A stretch of 64,000 nt of DNA, taken from NCBI RefSeq assembly GCF_002891295.1, contig NZ_LGUI01000002.1, forward strand, positions 496,001 through 560,000. Direction: 5' to 3'. Of the stretch, positions 24,611 to 32,683 are shown piece by piece (the first letter of the stretch is position 1; each line of letters opens with the position of its first letter). This DNA comes from Streptomyces eurocidicus. Lineage in GTDB: Bacteria > Actinomycetota > Actinomycetes > Streptomycetales > Streptomycetaceae. A model generated the notes under the pieces. The model ran no database searches, was not told where the DNA came from, and was given only the letters and a program-made list of their open reading frames with translations. A program made the translations under genes and the position numbers.

Positions 24611-25591
24611 TCAGCGATCGATGTGCGACATGTCCGGGTACCGCTCGCCGTGCACCGCGCCCGGCGGGACGGCCGACTCCAGAGCAGAGAGCGTCCGCTC
24701 GGACAACTCCACATCCGTGGCGGCCACGTTCTGTTCCAGGTAGCTCAGCCGTTTGGTGCCCGGAATCGGCACGATGTCCTCGCCCTGAGCGAGCAGCCAG
24801 GCCAGGGAGAGCTGGGCCGGGCTGAGCCCGGCCTCGTTCGAGATCTCCCGGATCCTGGCCACGAGACGTTCGTTGTGCTCGGCGTTCTCACTGGTGAAGC
24901 GGGGCGCCGCCCGGCGGAAGTCGCCGTCGGCCAGTTCGGAAGCGGGCGGCAGGGCACCGCCGAGCAGGCCCCGGCTGATCGGGGCGTAGGCGACCAGGGA
25001 GGTGCCGAGTTCCCGGGCCGCGGGCAGCACGCTCTCCTCGACGTCCCGGCTGAACAGCGAGAACTCGCTCTGCAACGCGGAGATCGGATGCACCGAGCAG
25101 GCCCGGCGCAGGGTCCGCGCACTCACCTCGGACAGCCCGAGCCAGCGCACCTTCCCGGCCCGCACCAGCTCGGCCATCGCCCCGACGGTCTCCTCGATGG
25201 GCACCTGGGGGTCGCGGCGGTGCAGGTAGTACAGGTCGATGTGGTCCACGCCGAGCCTGGCCAGGGACGCGTCGCAGGCGGCGCGCACATACTCCGGGCT
25301 GCCGTTGATGCCACGCCCCGCGGGGTTCCCGGCGCGGACCACACCGAACTTGGTGGCGAGCAGCACACGGTCGCGACGGTCCGCGACGGCACGCCCGACC
25401 AGGCGCTCGTTCTCCCCGATCCCGTACATGTCGGCGGTGTCCAGCAGATTCACCCCGAGGTCGAGGGCACGGTGAATGACCGCGATCGACTCGGACTCCC
25501 GGGCACTGCCGTAGAACTCGGACATGCCCATGCAGCCGAGTCCGAGCGGGAAGACCTCGGGTCCCTCACGACCGATGCGGCGGAGCTTCAT
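24611..25591 (-). CDS. Aldo/keto reductase
   Basis: A 326-residue TIM-barrel reductase with the AKR tetrad Asp51, Tyr56, Lys81 and His124 ([22 protein letters not shown]) and the NADPH-binding PIPGTKR near residue 275. It reduces aldehydes or ketones to alcohols with NADPH. It is convergent with the SnoaL-like gene, 36 bp apart, at the right edge of the cluster. No SARP-type repeat is seen upstream, so membership in the pathway is possible but not shown. Confidence 0.88.
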   Translation of the reverse strand: MKLRRIGREGPEVFPLGLGCMGMSEFYGSARESESIAVIHRALDLGVNLLDTADMYGIGENERLVGRAVADRRDRVLLATKFGVVRAGNPAGRGINGSPEYVRAACDASLARLGVDHIDLYYLHRRDPQVPIEETVGAMAELVRAGKVRWLGLSEVSARTLRRACSVHPISALQSEFSLFSRDVEESVLPAARELGTSLVAYAPISRGLLGGALPPASELADGDFRRAAPRFTSENAEHNERLVARIREISNEAGLSPAQLSLAWLLAQGEDIVPIPGTKRLSYLEQNVAATDVELSERTLSALESAVPPGAVHGERYPDMSHIDR

Positions 25592-25764
25592 ACGGATTCC
25601 TTCCGTTGCCTGGCGCCGGGGGCGGGGCGAGACGAGGGTCGGCCTCTCACCGGGGCCTCGCGCTCACCTCTGTGTGCCGGTCGGAACGTGCCGACGGGTC
25701 GCCGTACAGGGAGGCCCGGGCGGCGGCGCACGGGCCGACGACACCGGACGGGCCGGTGGAGCCG

Positions 25765-26175
25765 TTATCCGGCGTCCTCGACCAGTTCCTCGAGGGAAGA
25801 ACCCTCCGGCACGCCCTGACCCACGTCCCAGTGCTCGGCGAGGCGGCCGTCCTCGATCCGCCAGATGTCCACCACCACCGAGGGCTGCGCGTCCGGCGCG
25901 GCCCTGGCCACGCTGTGCGTCCAGACCTGGTCGCCCTCGGCCACCATGCGCCGCACCGTCAGCGAGAATCCGGGCACGGCGGCCGCGACGGCCGAGAACG
26001 TCTCGACGGTTCGGTCGCGGCCGGCGCCGACGCCGTGGTGGTGGTTGACGAAGCCCTCGGTGAGCAGCAGGCGGGCCCGGTCGAAGTCCTTGTCGTTGTA
26101 GAACAGCCGGATGTACTCGGCCACGAGGTCCTTGTTCGCCTGCAGGGACTTCGCTAATGAGTTCGCTGAGTTCAT
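25765..26175 (-). CDS. SnoaL-like protein with TTA codon
   Basis: A 136-residue NTF2-fold protein (FYNDKDFDRARLLLTEGFVNHHHGVGAGRD, broken over helix and strand; DIWRIEDGRLAEHWDV) of the ester cyclase/SnoaL group. The terminal motif AEHWDV and the NHHHG histidines correspond to the active-site cavity of SnoaL cyclases. ATG 26175 follows GAGGGTGAGGG. Codon 7 is TTA (complement of 26155-26157), a bldA target. It may be the last cluster gene: a cyclase for a late ring closure, or an unrelated small hydrolase. Confidence 0.78.
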   Translation of the reverse strand: MNSANSLAKSLQANKDLVAEYIRLFYNDKDFDRARLLLTEGFVNHHHGVGAGRDRTVETFSAVAAAVPGFSLTVRRMVAEGDQVWTHSVARAAPDAQPSVVVDIWRIEDGRLAEHWDVGQGVPEGSSLEELVEDAG

Positions 26176-26327
26176 TCCCTCACCCTCGCACGAACGACCG
26201 GGCCCCACTAGGCGTTCCGCCCAGGTGCGGCCGAACAAAAGACCCCTCTTCCTGTTTCTGCAGGTCGGAGAGGCCCGAGGAGGTGGAACCCAGGAGATTC
26301 GGATGCCTGGGTCCCGGGCGGTGACGC

Positions 26328-26720
26328 TCAGATCCCCGGGCGGTAGCGCATCGGATGGTCCCCCGGAACCTCGACCACCGCGATCCGCACCCCGTCCGGA
26401 TCCGCGATCCACATCTCGATCAGCCCCCAGGGCTTGCGCTCCGGCGGCTCCAGGATCTCGACGCCCTGCCGGGCCAGCTCCTCGTGGGCGGCCGTCGCGT
26501 CCGCGACCTGCAACCACAGTGCCAGGCCGGGCGCCGGGGGCGTCTCGGAGCGCCCGGAGACCTCCAGGAATCCGCCGCCCAGGAAATAGACGGTGCCGCG
26601 CTCCGGGCCCGTGCCGAACTCGCGGTAGACCGCGAGGCCCAGCGTCCCCCCGTAGAAGGCCCGGGAGCGCTCGGGATCGGTGGGCCGGAGGAGCACCCTG
26701 CTGCTGAGTACGTGCGCCAT
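26328..26720 (-). CDS. VOC (glyoxalase/bleomycin-resistance fold) protein
   Basis: A 130-residue protein with two beta-alpha-beta-beta-beta modules: LLRPTDPERSRAFYGGTLGL at the start and WIADPDGVRIAVVEVPGDHP at the end. The family includes dioxygenases, lyases and drug-binding resistance proteins; the metal ligands cannot be assigned with certainty. ATG 26720 is preferred over GTG 26741 because the fold begins at AHVLSSRVLL. It is divergent from the GNAT gene. Confidence 0.82.
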   Translation of the reverse strand: MAHVLSSRVLLRPTDPERSRAFYGGTLGLAVYREFGTGPERGTVYFLGGGFLEVSGRSETPPAPGLALWLQVADATAAHEELARQGVEILEPPERKPWGLIEMWIADPDGVRIAVVEVPGDHPMRYRPGI

Positions 26721-26757
26721 GACGGCGACTGTACGCACCAACGGTCGGGTTAGTGTT

Positions 26758-26777
26758 CATACGAGTCGAAACGTATG
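26758..26777. promoter_or_regulatory. Inverted repeat between VOC and GNAT genes
   Basis: CATACG (26758-26763) and CGTATG (26772-26777) form an inverted repeat with an 8-bp spacer in the short divergent intergenic region. It could be an operator for both genes. No regulator is encoded next to it. Confidence 0.45.
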
Positions 26778-26792
26778 GAGAGGAACCTACGG

Positions 26793-27347
26793 GTGACCAT
26801 GGAAACCGCCGGCAGCCGTGCTGCCGAGCCGACCTTCCGCACCGCTACCACCGCCGATGTGCCCGAACTCGTGGCGCTCGTCGAATCGGCCTACCGGGGT
26901 GACGACAGCCGGGTGGGGTGGACGACCGAGGCGGACCTGCTGGACGGCCAGCGGACCGACCCCGACGGCGTCCTGGCCGTGGTGACCGACGCGAACAGCC
27001 GACTGCTCGTGGTCGAGCTCGACGGCGCCCTGGTCGCCTGCTGTCAGCTCGAACACCGGGGGGACCACGCCTACTTCGGGATGTTCGCGGTCCGTCCCAC
27101 GATGCAGGGCGCCGGCCTCGGCAAGGTGATCATCGCGGAGGCCGAGCGGCTCGTCCGCGCCGAGTGGGGCGTCGGCGAGATGCACATGACGGTCATACGG
27201 CAGCGCGACGACCTGATCGCCTGGTACGAGCGCCGTGGCTACCGGCGCACCGGGAAGATGAGCCCCTTCCCCTACGGCGACGAGCGCTTCGGGGTGCCGC
27301 AGCGCGACGACCTCGAGTTCGAGCTGCTGGTCAAGGAGCTGCCGTAA
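26793..27347 (+). CDS. GNAT-family N-acetyltransferase
   Basis: About 184 residues with the GNAT core: FRTATTADVPELVALVESAY, the strand YFGMFAVRPTMQGAGLGKVIIAEAE carrying the acetyl-CoA pyrophosphate loop QGAGLG, and AWYERRGYRRTGK. GTG 26793 is placed 8 bases after GGAGAGGA; ATG 26799 is almost as good and ATG 26775 has no ribosome site. The acceptor substrate is unknown. Confidence 0.87.
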   Translation: MTMETAGSRAAEPTFRTATTADVPELVALVESAYRGDDSRVGWTTEADLLDGQRTDPDGVLAVVTDANSRLLVVELDGALVACCQLEHRGDHAYFGMFAVRPTMQGAGLGKVIIAEAERLVRAEWGVGEMHMTVIRQRDDLIAWYERRGYRRTGKMSPFPYGDERFGVPQRDDLEFELLVKELP

Positions 27348-27391
27348 ACGGTGCGGCGACCGCCGTGAGCCGTAAGGCGTGAGCGGTACCC

Positions 27392-27435
27392 CATGGGTAA
27401 GGGGCTCCGGCCATGGCCGGAGCCCCTTACCCATG
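27392..27435. terminator. Perfect 44-bp palindrome, bidirectional terminator
   Basis: The 44 bp are fully self-complementary around GGCCATGGCC. It lies between the convergent GNAT gene (stop 27347) and the ABC-transporter operon (stop 27459), so the transcript from either side would form a 20-bp hairpin. Confidence 0.88.
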
Positions 27436-27458
27436 CTCCCTGAGCGTCTGCCCGGGGC

Positions 27459-28310
27459 TCACAGCCTGCCGGCCTCCACCAGCCGTCGCAGGAACCGCCG
27501 GGTGCGCTCCTCCCGCGGATCGCCGAAGACCTCGGCCGCCGTCCCGCGCTCCAGCACCACCCCGCCGTCCAGGAAACAGACCTGGTCGGCGACGTCCCGG
27601 GCGAAGCCCATCTCATGGGTGGCCAGGACCATGGTCATGCCCTCCTCCTTGAGGTCGCGCACGACGCCCAGCACCTCTCCGACGAGCTCCGGATCGAGGG
27701 CCGCGGTGATCTCGTCGAGCAGCAGCAGCCGGGGACGGCCCGCCAGCGCCCGTACGATCGCGACCCGCTGCTGCTGGCCGCCGCTCAGCCGGTCCGGGTA
27801 CTCGCCCGCCTTGCCGCCCAGGCCCAGCCGCTCCAGCAGCTCCCGGGCCCGCTCCTCCGCCCGCGCGCGCGGCTCCCCGTGCACCCGGCGCGGCGCGAGG
27901 GTGATGTTGTCGAGCACCGTCATGTGCGGGAAGAGGTTGTACGCCTGGAACACGACCCCGATCCGGCGGCGCACCGCGTCCGGGTCCACCCGGGGGTCGG
28001 TGATCTCCTCGCCGTCGAGGAAGATCGCGCCGTCGTCGACCTCCTCCAGCAGGTTCGCGCAGCGCAGCAGCGTCGATTTGCCGGATCCGGAGGCGCCGAT
28101 GAGCGCCGTGACGGTGTGCGGTGCGACCTCCAGGTCGACGTCGCGCAGGACGACGGTCCGCCCGAAGGTCTTGCGGACCGCCTCCAGCCGCAGCACGGGC
28201 GTCGGGCCGGCCTGCCCCGGCACGCTCCCGGAGCCGTTCGGCTCCGGCGTCGGCACCGGCTCCGGGCCGGCCTGCCCCGGCGCGCCCTCGCCCTTGCGGT
28301 CGCTGGTCAT
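27459..28310 (-). CDS. Polar amino acid ABC transporter, ATP-binding subunit (GlnQ-like)
   Basis: A 283-residue ATPase with Walker A GASGSGKST, Q-loop FQAYNLFPHMTV, signature LSGGQQQRV, Walker B LLLLDEITAALDPE and H-loop ATHEMGFA. The sequence FPHMTVLDNI and EMGFARDVADQV are typical of glutamine/glutamate-type transporters. A Pro/Gly-rich N-terminal extension of about 40 residues precedes the fold. The ATG overlaps the permease stop (ATGA). It energises uptake with the permease and lipoprotein encoded just upstream. Confidence 0.93.
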   Translation of the reverse strand: MTSDRKGEGAPGQAGPEPVPTPEPNGSGSVPGQAGPTPVLRLEAVRKTFGRTVVLRDVDLEVAPHTVTALIGASGSGKSTLLRCANLLEEVDDGAIFLDGEEITDPRVDPDAVRRRIGVVFQAYNLFPHMTVLDNITLAPRRVHGEPRARAEERARELLERLGLGGKAGEYPDRLSGGQQQRVAIVRALAGRPRLLLLDEITAALDPELVGEVLGVVRDLKEEGMTMVLATHEMGFARDVADQVCFLDGGVVLERGTAAEVFGDPREERTRRFLRRLVEAGRL

Positions 28311-29212
28311 ACGATCCCTCCCTGGGCCCGGCGGCGGTCCATCCGCGCCGTGACCCAGTCGGTGAACCGGGTCGACGGGATGGTGAGGGCGACGAAGATG
28401 AGCCCGGCGACCACGTACGGCGTGTAGTTGAAGCTCTTGCTCGCGACGATCTGCGCCGCGTACACGGCGTCGACCGCGCCCGCGATCGAGACGAGGCCGG
28501 TGTCCTTCTGGAGCGAGACCAGGTCGTTGAGGAGCGGCGGCACGACCCGTCGCACGGCCTGCGGCAGGACGACGAAGCGCAGGGTCTGCCGGCCGTTGAG
28601 GCCCAGGGAGCGCGCGGCGGCCCGCTGGCTGGGATGGACGGACTCGATGCCGGCCCGGAAGACCTCCGCGACGTACGCCGAGTAGGTGAGGACCAGCGCC
28701 GTCCCGCCCAGCAGCACCGGGTCGGTGGTGACGCCCTGCAGCCGCAGGGCCGGGATGCCGAAGACCACCATGAGCAGGCAGATCACCAGTGGCAGGCCGC
28801 GGAAGAAGTCGGTGTAGGCGGTGGCCAGCGCGCGCAGCGGGAAGAACACCGGGCCCCGCAGCGTGCGGGCCACGGCGATCAGCATGCCGAGGATCAGTAC
28901 GGCCGCCCCGCAGATGACGAGGAGCCGCAGGTTGAGCCACAGGCCGTCGAGGACCTTGGGCAGCGCCTCGCGGGCGTAGTGGGCGCTGAAGAACGTCTCC
29001 CGGGTGCGGGGCCAGCCGGGGGAGTTGACGACGGCGAGGAACAGCACGACGCCGGTGACCAGGGTGCTGAGGGCGGCCACCGCCGTGGCCCGGCGTGCCC
29101 GTGTGCGTCTGAAGCGTTCGCGCTCCAGCCGCCGCGCCGACGGTACGTAGTGGTCCTCGTGGGCCGTGGCGCCGGAGGCGGGTGCGGTGTCCCCTGCCGA
29201 CCGGGCCGTCAC
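28307..29212 (-). CDS. Polar amino acid ABC transporter permease
   Basis: A 301-residue membrane protein with five or more helices and the EAA loop (SAYVAEVFRAGIESVHPSQRAAARSLGLN, read around the motif) of His/Glu/Gln-type permeases. LLNDLVSLQKDTGLVS is characteristic. The N-terminal 45 residues are cytoplasmic and rich in Arg. GTG 29212 overlaps the stop codon of the binding-protein gene, so the three subunits are translationally coupled. Confidence 0.92.
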   Translation of the reverse strand: MTARSAGDTAPASGATAHEDHYVPSARRLERERFRRTRARRATAVAALSTLVTGVVLFLAVVNSPGWPRTRETFFSAHYAREALPKVLDGLWLNLRLLVICGAAVLILGMLIAVARTLRGPVFFPLRALATAYTDFFRGLPLVICLLMVVFGIPALRLQGVTTDPVLLGGTALVLTYSAYVAEVFRAGIESVHPSQRAAARSLGLNGRQTLRFVVLPQAVRRVVPPLLNDLVSLQKDTGLVSIAGAVDAVYAAQIVASKSFNYTPYVVAGLIFVALTIPSTRFTDWVTARMDRRRAQGGIV

Positions 29213-30141
29213 TTCAGCACCGGGGCGTCGACGGCTTCGGAGAGCCACTTCTTCTCCAGCTTCGCCAGCGTGCCGTCCTTGCGCAGGGAGTCGACGGCGG
29301 CGCTGACGCAGCCGGTGAGTCGGCTGCCCTTGTCCAGGACGAGCCCGAACTGTTCGGCCTTGCCGCCCCCGGCCTCGAACCGGCCGACGATCTTCGCGTC
29401 CGTGACCTCGGCCGACGTGATGTAGAAGGCGGTGGGCAGGTCCACGACGATCGCGTCGACCTGGCCGTTCTTCAGGGCGGTCTTGGCGAAGTCGTTCTTC
29501 TGGAAGACGGCCGGCGCCTTGCCGGGCTTGATGACGTCGTTGACGACGTCGAGGCTGGTGGTGCCGACCTGCGCCCCCAGCTTCACCCCCTTGAGCCCCT
29601 CGGCCGTGGTGGCCTTGGCGGCGGGGGAGTCCTTGAGGGCGACGACGGCCTGCCGTACGTCGTAGTAGCCGGAGGAGAAGTCGACGGCCCGGCGGCGCTC
29701 GTCGCTGATGGAGATCTGGTTGACGTCGAAGTCGAACTTCTTCGCGCCGGGCGCGACGGCGCTGTTGAAGGGCACGGTCTGCCACACCACGTCGGTCCTG
29801 GCGTAGCCGAGCCGGTCGGCCACGGCGTAGGCGACGGCGGACTCGAAGCCCTTGCCGCTCGTCGGGTCGTCGTCCCGGAACCAGGGGGCGTAGGCGGGCT
29901 TGTCGGTGCCCACGGTGAGCTTTCCGGCGGTCTCGGTGGCCAGCCTGCCCTTGGCGCAGGCGGCGGCTTCGGCGGACGGCCCGGCGGGTGACTTCGCGGC
30001 GTCGGTGTCGTCCTGCGGGGCACAGCCGACGGCGGCCGTGAGCAGGACGGCGAGGCCGACCGCGAACGGGGCGGCGCGGCGCGTGGCGCGGCGGTGCGGG
30101 AGCGGATCGGCGTGGTGTACGCGCTGGTTGGCGACGGGCAT
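29209..30141 (-). CDS. Extracellular amino acid-binding lipoprotein
   Basis: A 310-residue SBP_bac_3 protein. A basic N-terminus is followed by AVGLAVLLTAAVGC, a signal peptide with lipobox AVGC, so it is anchored to the outer face of the membrane. The mature part shows the two-lobe pattern of polar amino acid binders (LTVGTDKPAYAPWF, FDVNQISISDERRRAVDFSSGYYD). It delivers substrate to the permease. ATG 30141 is the start that places the signal peptide correctly. Confidence 0.92.
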   Translation of the reverse strand: MPVANQRVHHADPLPHRRATRRAAPFAVGLAVLLTAAVGCAPQDDTDAAKSPAGPSAEAAACAKGRLATETAGKLTVGTDKPAYAPWFRDDDPTSGKGFESAVAYAVADRLGYARTDVVWQTVPFNSAVAPGAKKFDFDVNQISISDERRRAVDFSSGYYDVRQAVVALKDSPAAKATTAEGLKGVKLGAQVGTTSLDVVNDVIKPGKAPAVFQKNDFAKTALKNGQVDAIVVDLPTAFYITSAEVTDAKIVGRFEAGGGKAEQFGLVLDKGSRLTGCVSAAVDSLRKDGTLAKLEKKWLSEAVDAPVLK

Positions 30142-30500
30142 GGCGGGAGACTGGCAGTGCCCACGGTGGTCTGTCCAGGTCAGGCCATGATCCGTCCGAA
30201 TAGCGGAAGACTGTTGCCGATTCATGAACAAGGCGCGTTCCGGACCGGGCCCCGGGAATGAGCCGGGAGCGATAGGAATCTGGCCGGAAACCGCCTATGG
30301 CTGACCTAGGGCGCTGTCCGGTACCTGTGTGGCTAGTGGGGCGAAAATGCATGTTTGAGGCGATCGATGCATCCAGGAGCAGGAAAAAACGCGGCCCGAC
30401 CGGGGGGTCGGCAGGATAATTTGTCGCTCCCCCTCTTGAGGTGGAGAACCGCACACGGATACGGTGTCTTAACGCCAAGTTCTCCTGAGGAGGGGTAGCC
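30142..30500. promoter_or_regulatory. Divergent promoter region; likely DUF6421 promoter
   Basis: A 359-bp region without a gene between the divergent ABC operon and the DUF6421 operon. A sigma-70-like promoter for the latter is visible: TTGAGG (30436-30441), 18-bp spacer, TACGGT (30460-30465), about 36 bp before ATG 30501. The ABC-operon promoter was not identified; its side is more AT-rich near 30170-30230. Confidence 0.55.
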
Positions 30501-31898
30501 ATGACGGAAATTCTTGCGTCGACGGCGATAGCGACCGAGGAATCGACCACCGCGCGGGTAGTCGATCACCCGGCCTGGAGGGTGCTCAAGGACGCTGTCG
30601 AGACGATCCGGCCGTGGCAGTCCCCCGACGGATCCATCGACCTCGAAGCGGAGGGCGCACCCCCGGGCGACGCCGTCCGCGCGGAGATCGGCCGCGTCGT
30701 CGCGGCCGTCGAGGAGCTCTCACCCCTCCTGCCCCACGACGCGGCCTATCACACGGCCCTCGTCGCGGACCTGCGCCGCTGGGCCGACGCCGGCTTCGGC
30801 GTCCCGGACTTCCTCGACTCGCTGCTGGTCTTCCACCCCGCCGCGCACCGCGCCGACGGCCTCCAGCACCTCGTCGTCTTCCCGATGTACACGCAGAACG
30901 GCAACCCCGACCGCAATCTCGAAGCGGTCGTGCTGCGCGTCGTGTGGCCGGAGTGGCTCGCCGAGCTGGAGCGCACCCGCTTCGACAACCCCCTCTTCCT
31001 CAGCATCACCTTCGAGGACTTCACCGCGGGCTACGACACCCACTCCGCGGTCCTCTTCCCGGAGACCATCGCCGTGCGCGAGGCCCCCGAGCGCTTCACC
31101 TGGGGCGCCATCTTCTGCGACCGCGAGGGCGCCCGCTTCCGCCGCGTCACCGAGGCGGCCGTCGCCGCCCTCAGCCTGGAGCTGCCCGCCGACATCGCGG
31201 AGATGGTCGGCGACCAGCACCGCTGCCAGCAGGCGTTCGCCCTGTGGGACATGGTCCACGACCGCACCCACAGCCACGGCGACCTGCCCTTCGACCCCTT
31301 CATGATCAAGCAGCGGCAGCCGTTCTGGATGTACGGCCTGGAGGAGCTGCGCTGCGACCTCACCGCCTTCAAGGAGGCCGTGAAGCTGGAGGCCGACGGC
31401 TACGGCCAGGGCCGGGACGCCCAGTACGCCATCCTCTTCGACCGGATGTTCCGCTTCCCGGTCAGCGGCGAGCGCGTGCGCAACTACGACGGCCTCGGCG
31501 GCCAGCTGCTCTTCGCCTACCTCCACCAGCACGACGTCGTACGCTGGACGGACAACACCCTCCACATCGACTGGGACCGGGCCCCGCAGGTCACCAACCA
31601 GCTGTGCGCCGAGATCGAGAAGCTCTACCGCGACGGCATCGACCGCCCCAAGCTCGTCCACTGGCTCGCCGCCTACGAGCTCGTCTCGACCTACCTCGCC
31701 CCGCACCCCGGCTCCGTGTGGGCCAAGGGCCCCGACGCCCTCGACCTCACCCTGCCGCCCCGCAAGCTCGTCGACGACGTGCTTCCGGACGAGTTCCCGC
31801 TCAGCATGTTCTTCGAGGCCCTTGCCAAGAAGCTGCGCACTGTGATCGCCTCGACCAAGGGGATCACCGCCGCGGATGTCGAGCAGGTGGCCGCGTGA
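30501..31898 (+). CDS. DUF6421-family protein
   Basis: A 465-residue cytoplasmic protein, probably the actinobacterial family DUF6421, with no established function. ATG 30501 follows GAGGAGGGG. The conserved-looking core is HDRTHSHGDLPFDPF (His253, His257, His259) followed by MYGLEELRCDLTAF (Glu281, Glu282, Asp286). This recalls the HExxH...EECRAD arrangement of M49-type zinc hydrolases with Asp in place of the first Glu, so a metal-dependent enzyme is conceivable. It is co-transcribed with an SDR and an aldolase-family PLP enzyme. Confidence 0.75.
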   Translation: MTEILASTAIATEESTTARVVDHPAWRVLKDAVETIRPWQSPDGSIDLEAEGAPPGDAVRAEIGRVVAAVEELSPLLPHDAAYHTALVADLRRWADAGFGVPDFLDSLLVFHPAAHRADGLQHLVVFPMYTQNGNPDRNLEAVVLRVVWPEWLAELERTRFDNPLFLSITFEDFTAGYDTHSAVLFPETIAVREAPERFTWGAIFCDREGARFRRVTEAAVAALSLELPADIAEMVGDQHRCQQAFALWDMVHDRTHSHGDLPFDPFMIKQRQPFWMYGLEELRCDLTAFKEAVKLEADGYGQGRDAQYAILFDRMFRFPVSGERVRNYDGLGGQLLFAYLHQHDVVRWTDNTLHIDWDRAPQVTNQLCAEIEKLYRDGIDRPKLVHWLAAYELVSTYLAPHPGSVWAKGPDALDLTLPPRKLVDDVLPDEFPLSMFFEALAKKLRTVIASTKGITAADVEQVAA

Positions 31899-31924
31899 GC
31901 GAGCGCGAGAAAGAGGCGACGAAG

Positions 31925-32683
31925 ATGAGCATTCCGACGAACGGCGGCCGCCTGGACGGCGCCGTGGTGGCAGTGGCGGGAGCGGCCGGCCCGGCCGGCC
32001 GCGCGGCCCTGCTGCGCCTGGCCGAGGCCGGTGCCACGGTCGTCGCCGCCGACGCCGACCCCGCCCGCCTCGCGGAGGCCGTGGACGCCGCCCGCTACGC
32101 CCACGGCGGCGCCACCGTCACCGGCGACACCGTGGACCTCCTGGACCTCGACGCCACCCGGGCCTGGGCGGACCGCACGGAGAAGGAGTTCGGCCGCATC
32201 GACGGCCTCGTGCACCTGGTGGGCGGCTGGCGCGGCTCGTCGACCTTCGCCGAGACCGACCTCGCCGACTGGGAGCTGCTGGAGAAGCTGCTCATCCGGA
32301 CGGTGCAGCACACCTCGCTCGCCTTCGAGGGCGCCCTCCAGCGCGCCGGCAACGGCCGCTATCTCCTGATCAGCGCCGCGGGCGCCGGCAAGCCCACCGC
32401 GGGCAACGCCGCCTACGCCGCCTCCAAGGCCGCCGCCGAGGCATGGACGCTCGCGCTCGCCGACTCCTTCCGCAAGGCGGGGGGCGAGGAGGGCCCGAAG
32501 GCGGCCGCTGCCATCCTGGTGATCAAGGCGCTGGTGCACGACGCCATGCGCGCCGAGCGCCCGACCGCGAAATTCGCGGGCTTCACGGACGTCAAGGACC
32601 TGGCCGAGGCCATCGTCGGCGTCTGGGATATGCCCGCCCAGGAAGTGAACGGAACCCGTCAGTGGCTGACTCCGCAACCGTGA
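31925..32683 (+). CDS. SDR-family oxidoreductase
   Basis: A 252-residue Rossmann-fold protein. The cofactor loop VAGAAGPAGRAAL departs from the usual TGxxxGIG, and the YxxxK pair lies in AYAASKAAAEAW, so it is an atypical or divergent SDR. ATG 31925 follows GAGGCG; GTG 31895, overlapping the DUF6421 stop, would add 10 residues and is also possible. It overlaps the next gene by 22 bp. Substrate unknown. Confidence 0.82.
   Translation: MSIPTNGGRLDGAVVAVAGAAGPAGRAALLRLAEAGATVVAADADPARLAEAVDAARYAHGGATVTGDTVDLLDLDATRAWADRTEKEFGRIDGLVHLVGGWRGSSTFAETDLADWELLEKLLIRTVQHTSLAFEGALQRAGNGRYLLISAAGAGKPTAGNAAYAASKAAAEAWTLALADSFRKAGGEEGPKAAAAILVIKALVHDAMRAERPTAKFAGFTDVKDLAEAIVGVWDMPAQEVNGTRQWLTPQP

Noticed and set aside
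27459..30141. The ABC transporter as the polyketide exporter
   Set aside because: The three subunits have the signatures of polar amino acid importers, including a lipoprotein binding protein, and a strong terminator separates them from the cluster side.
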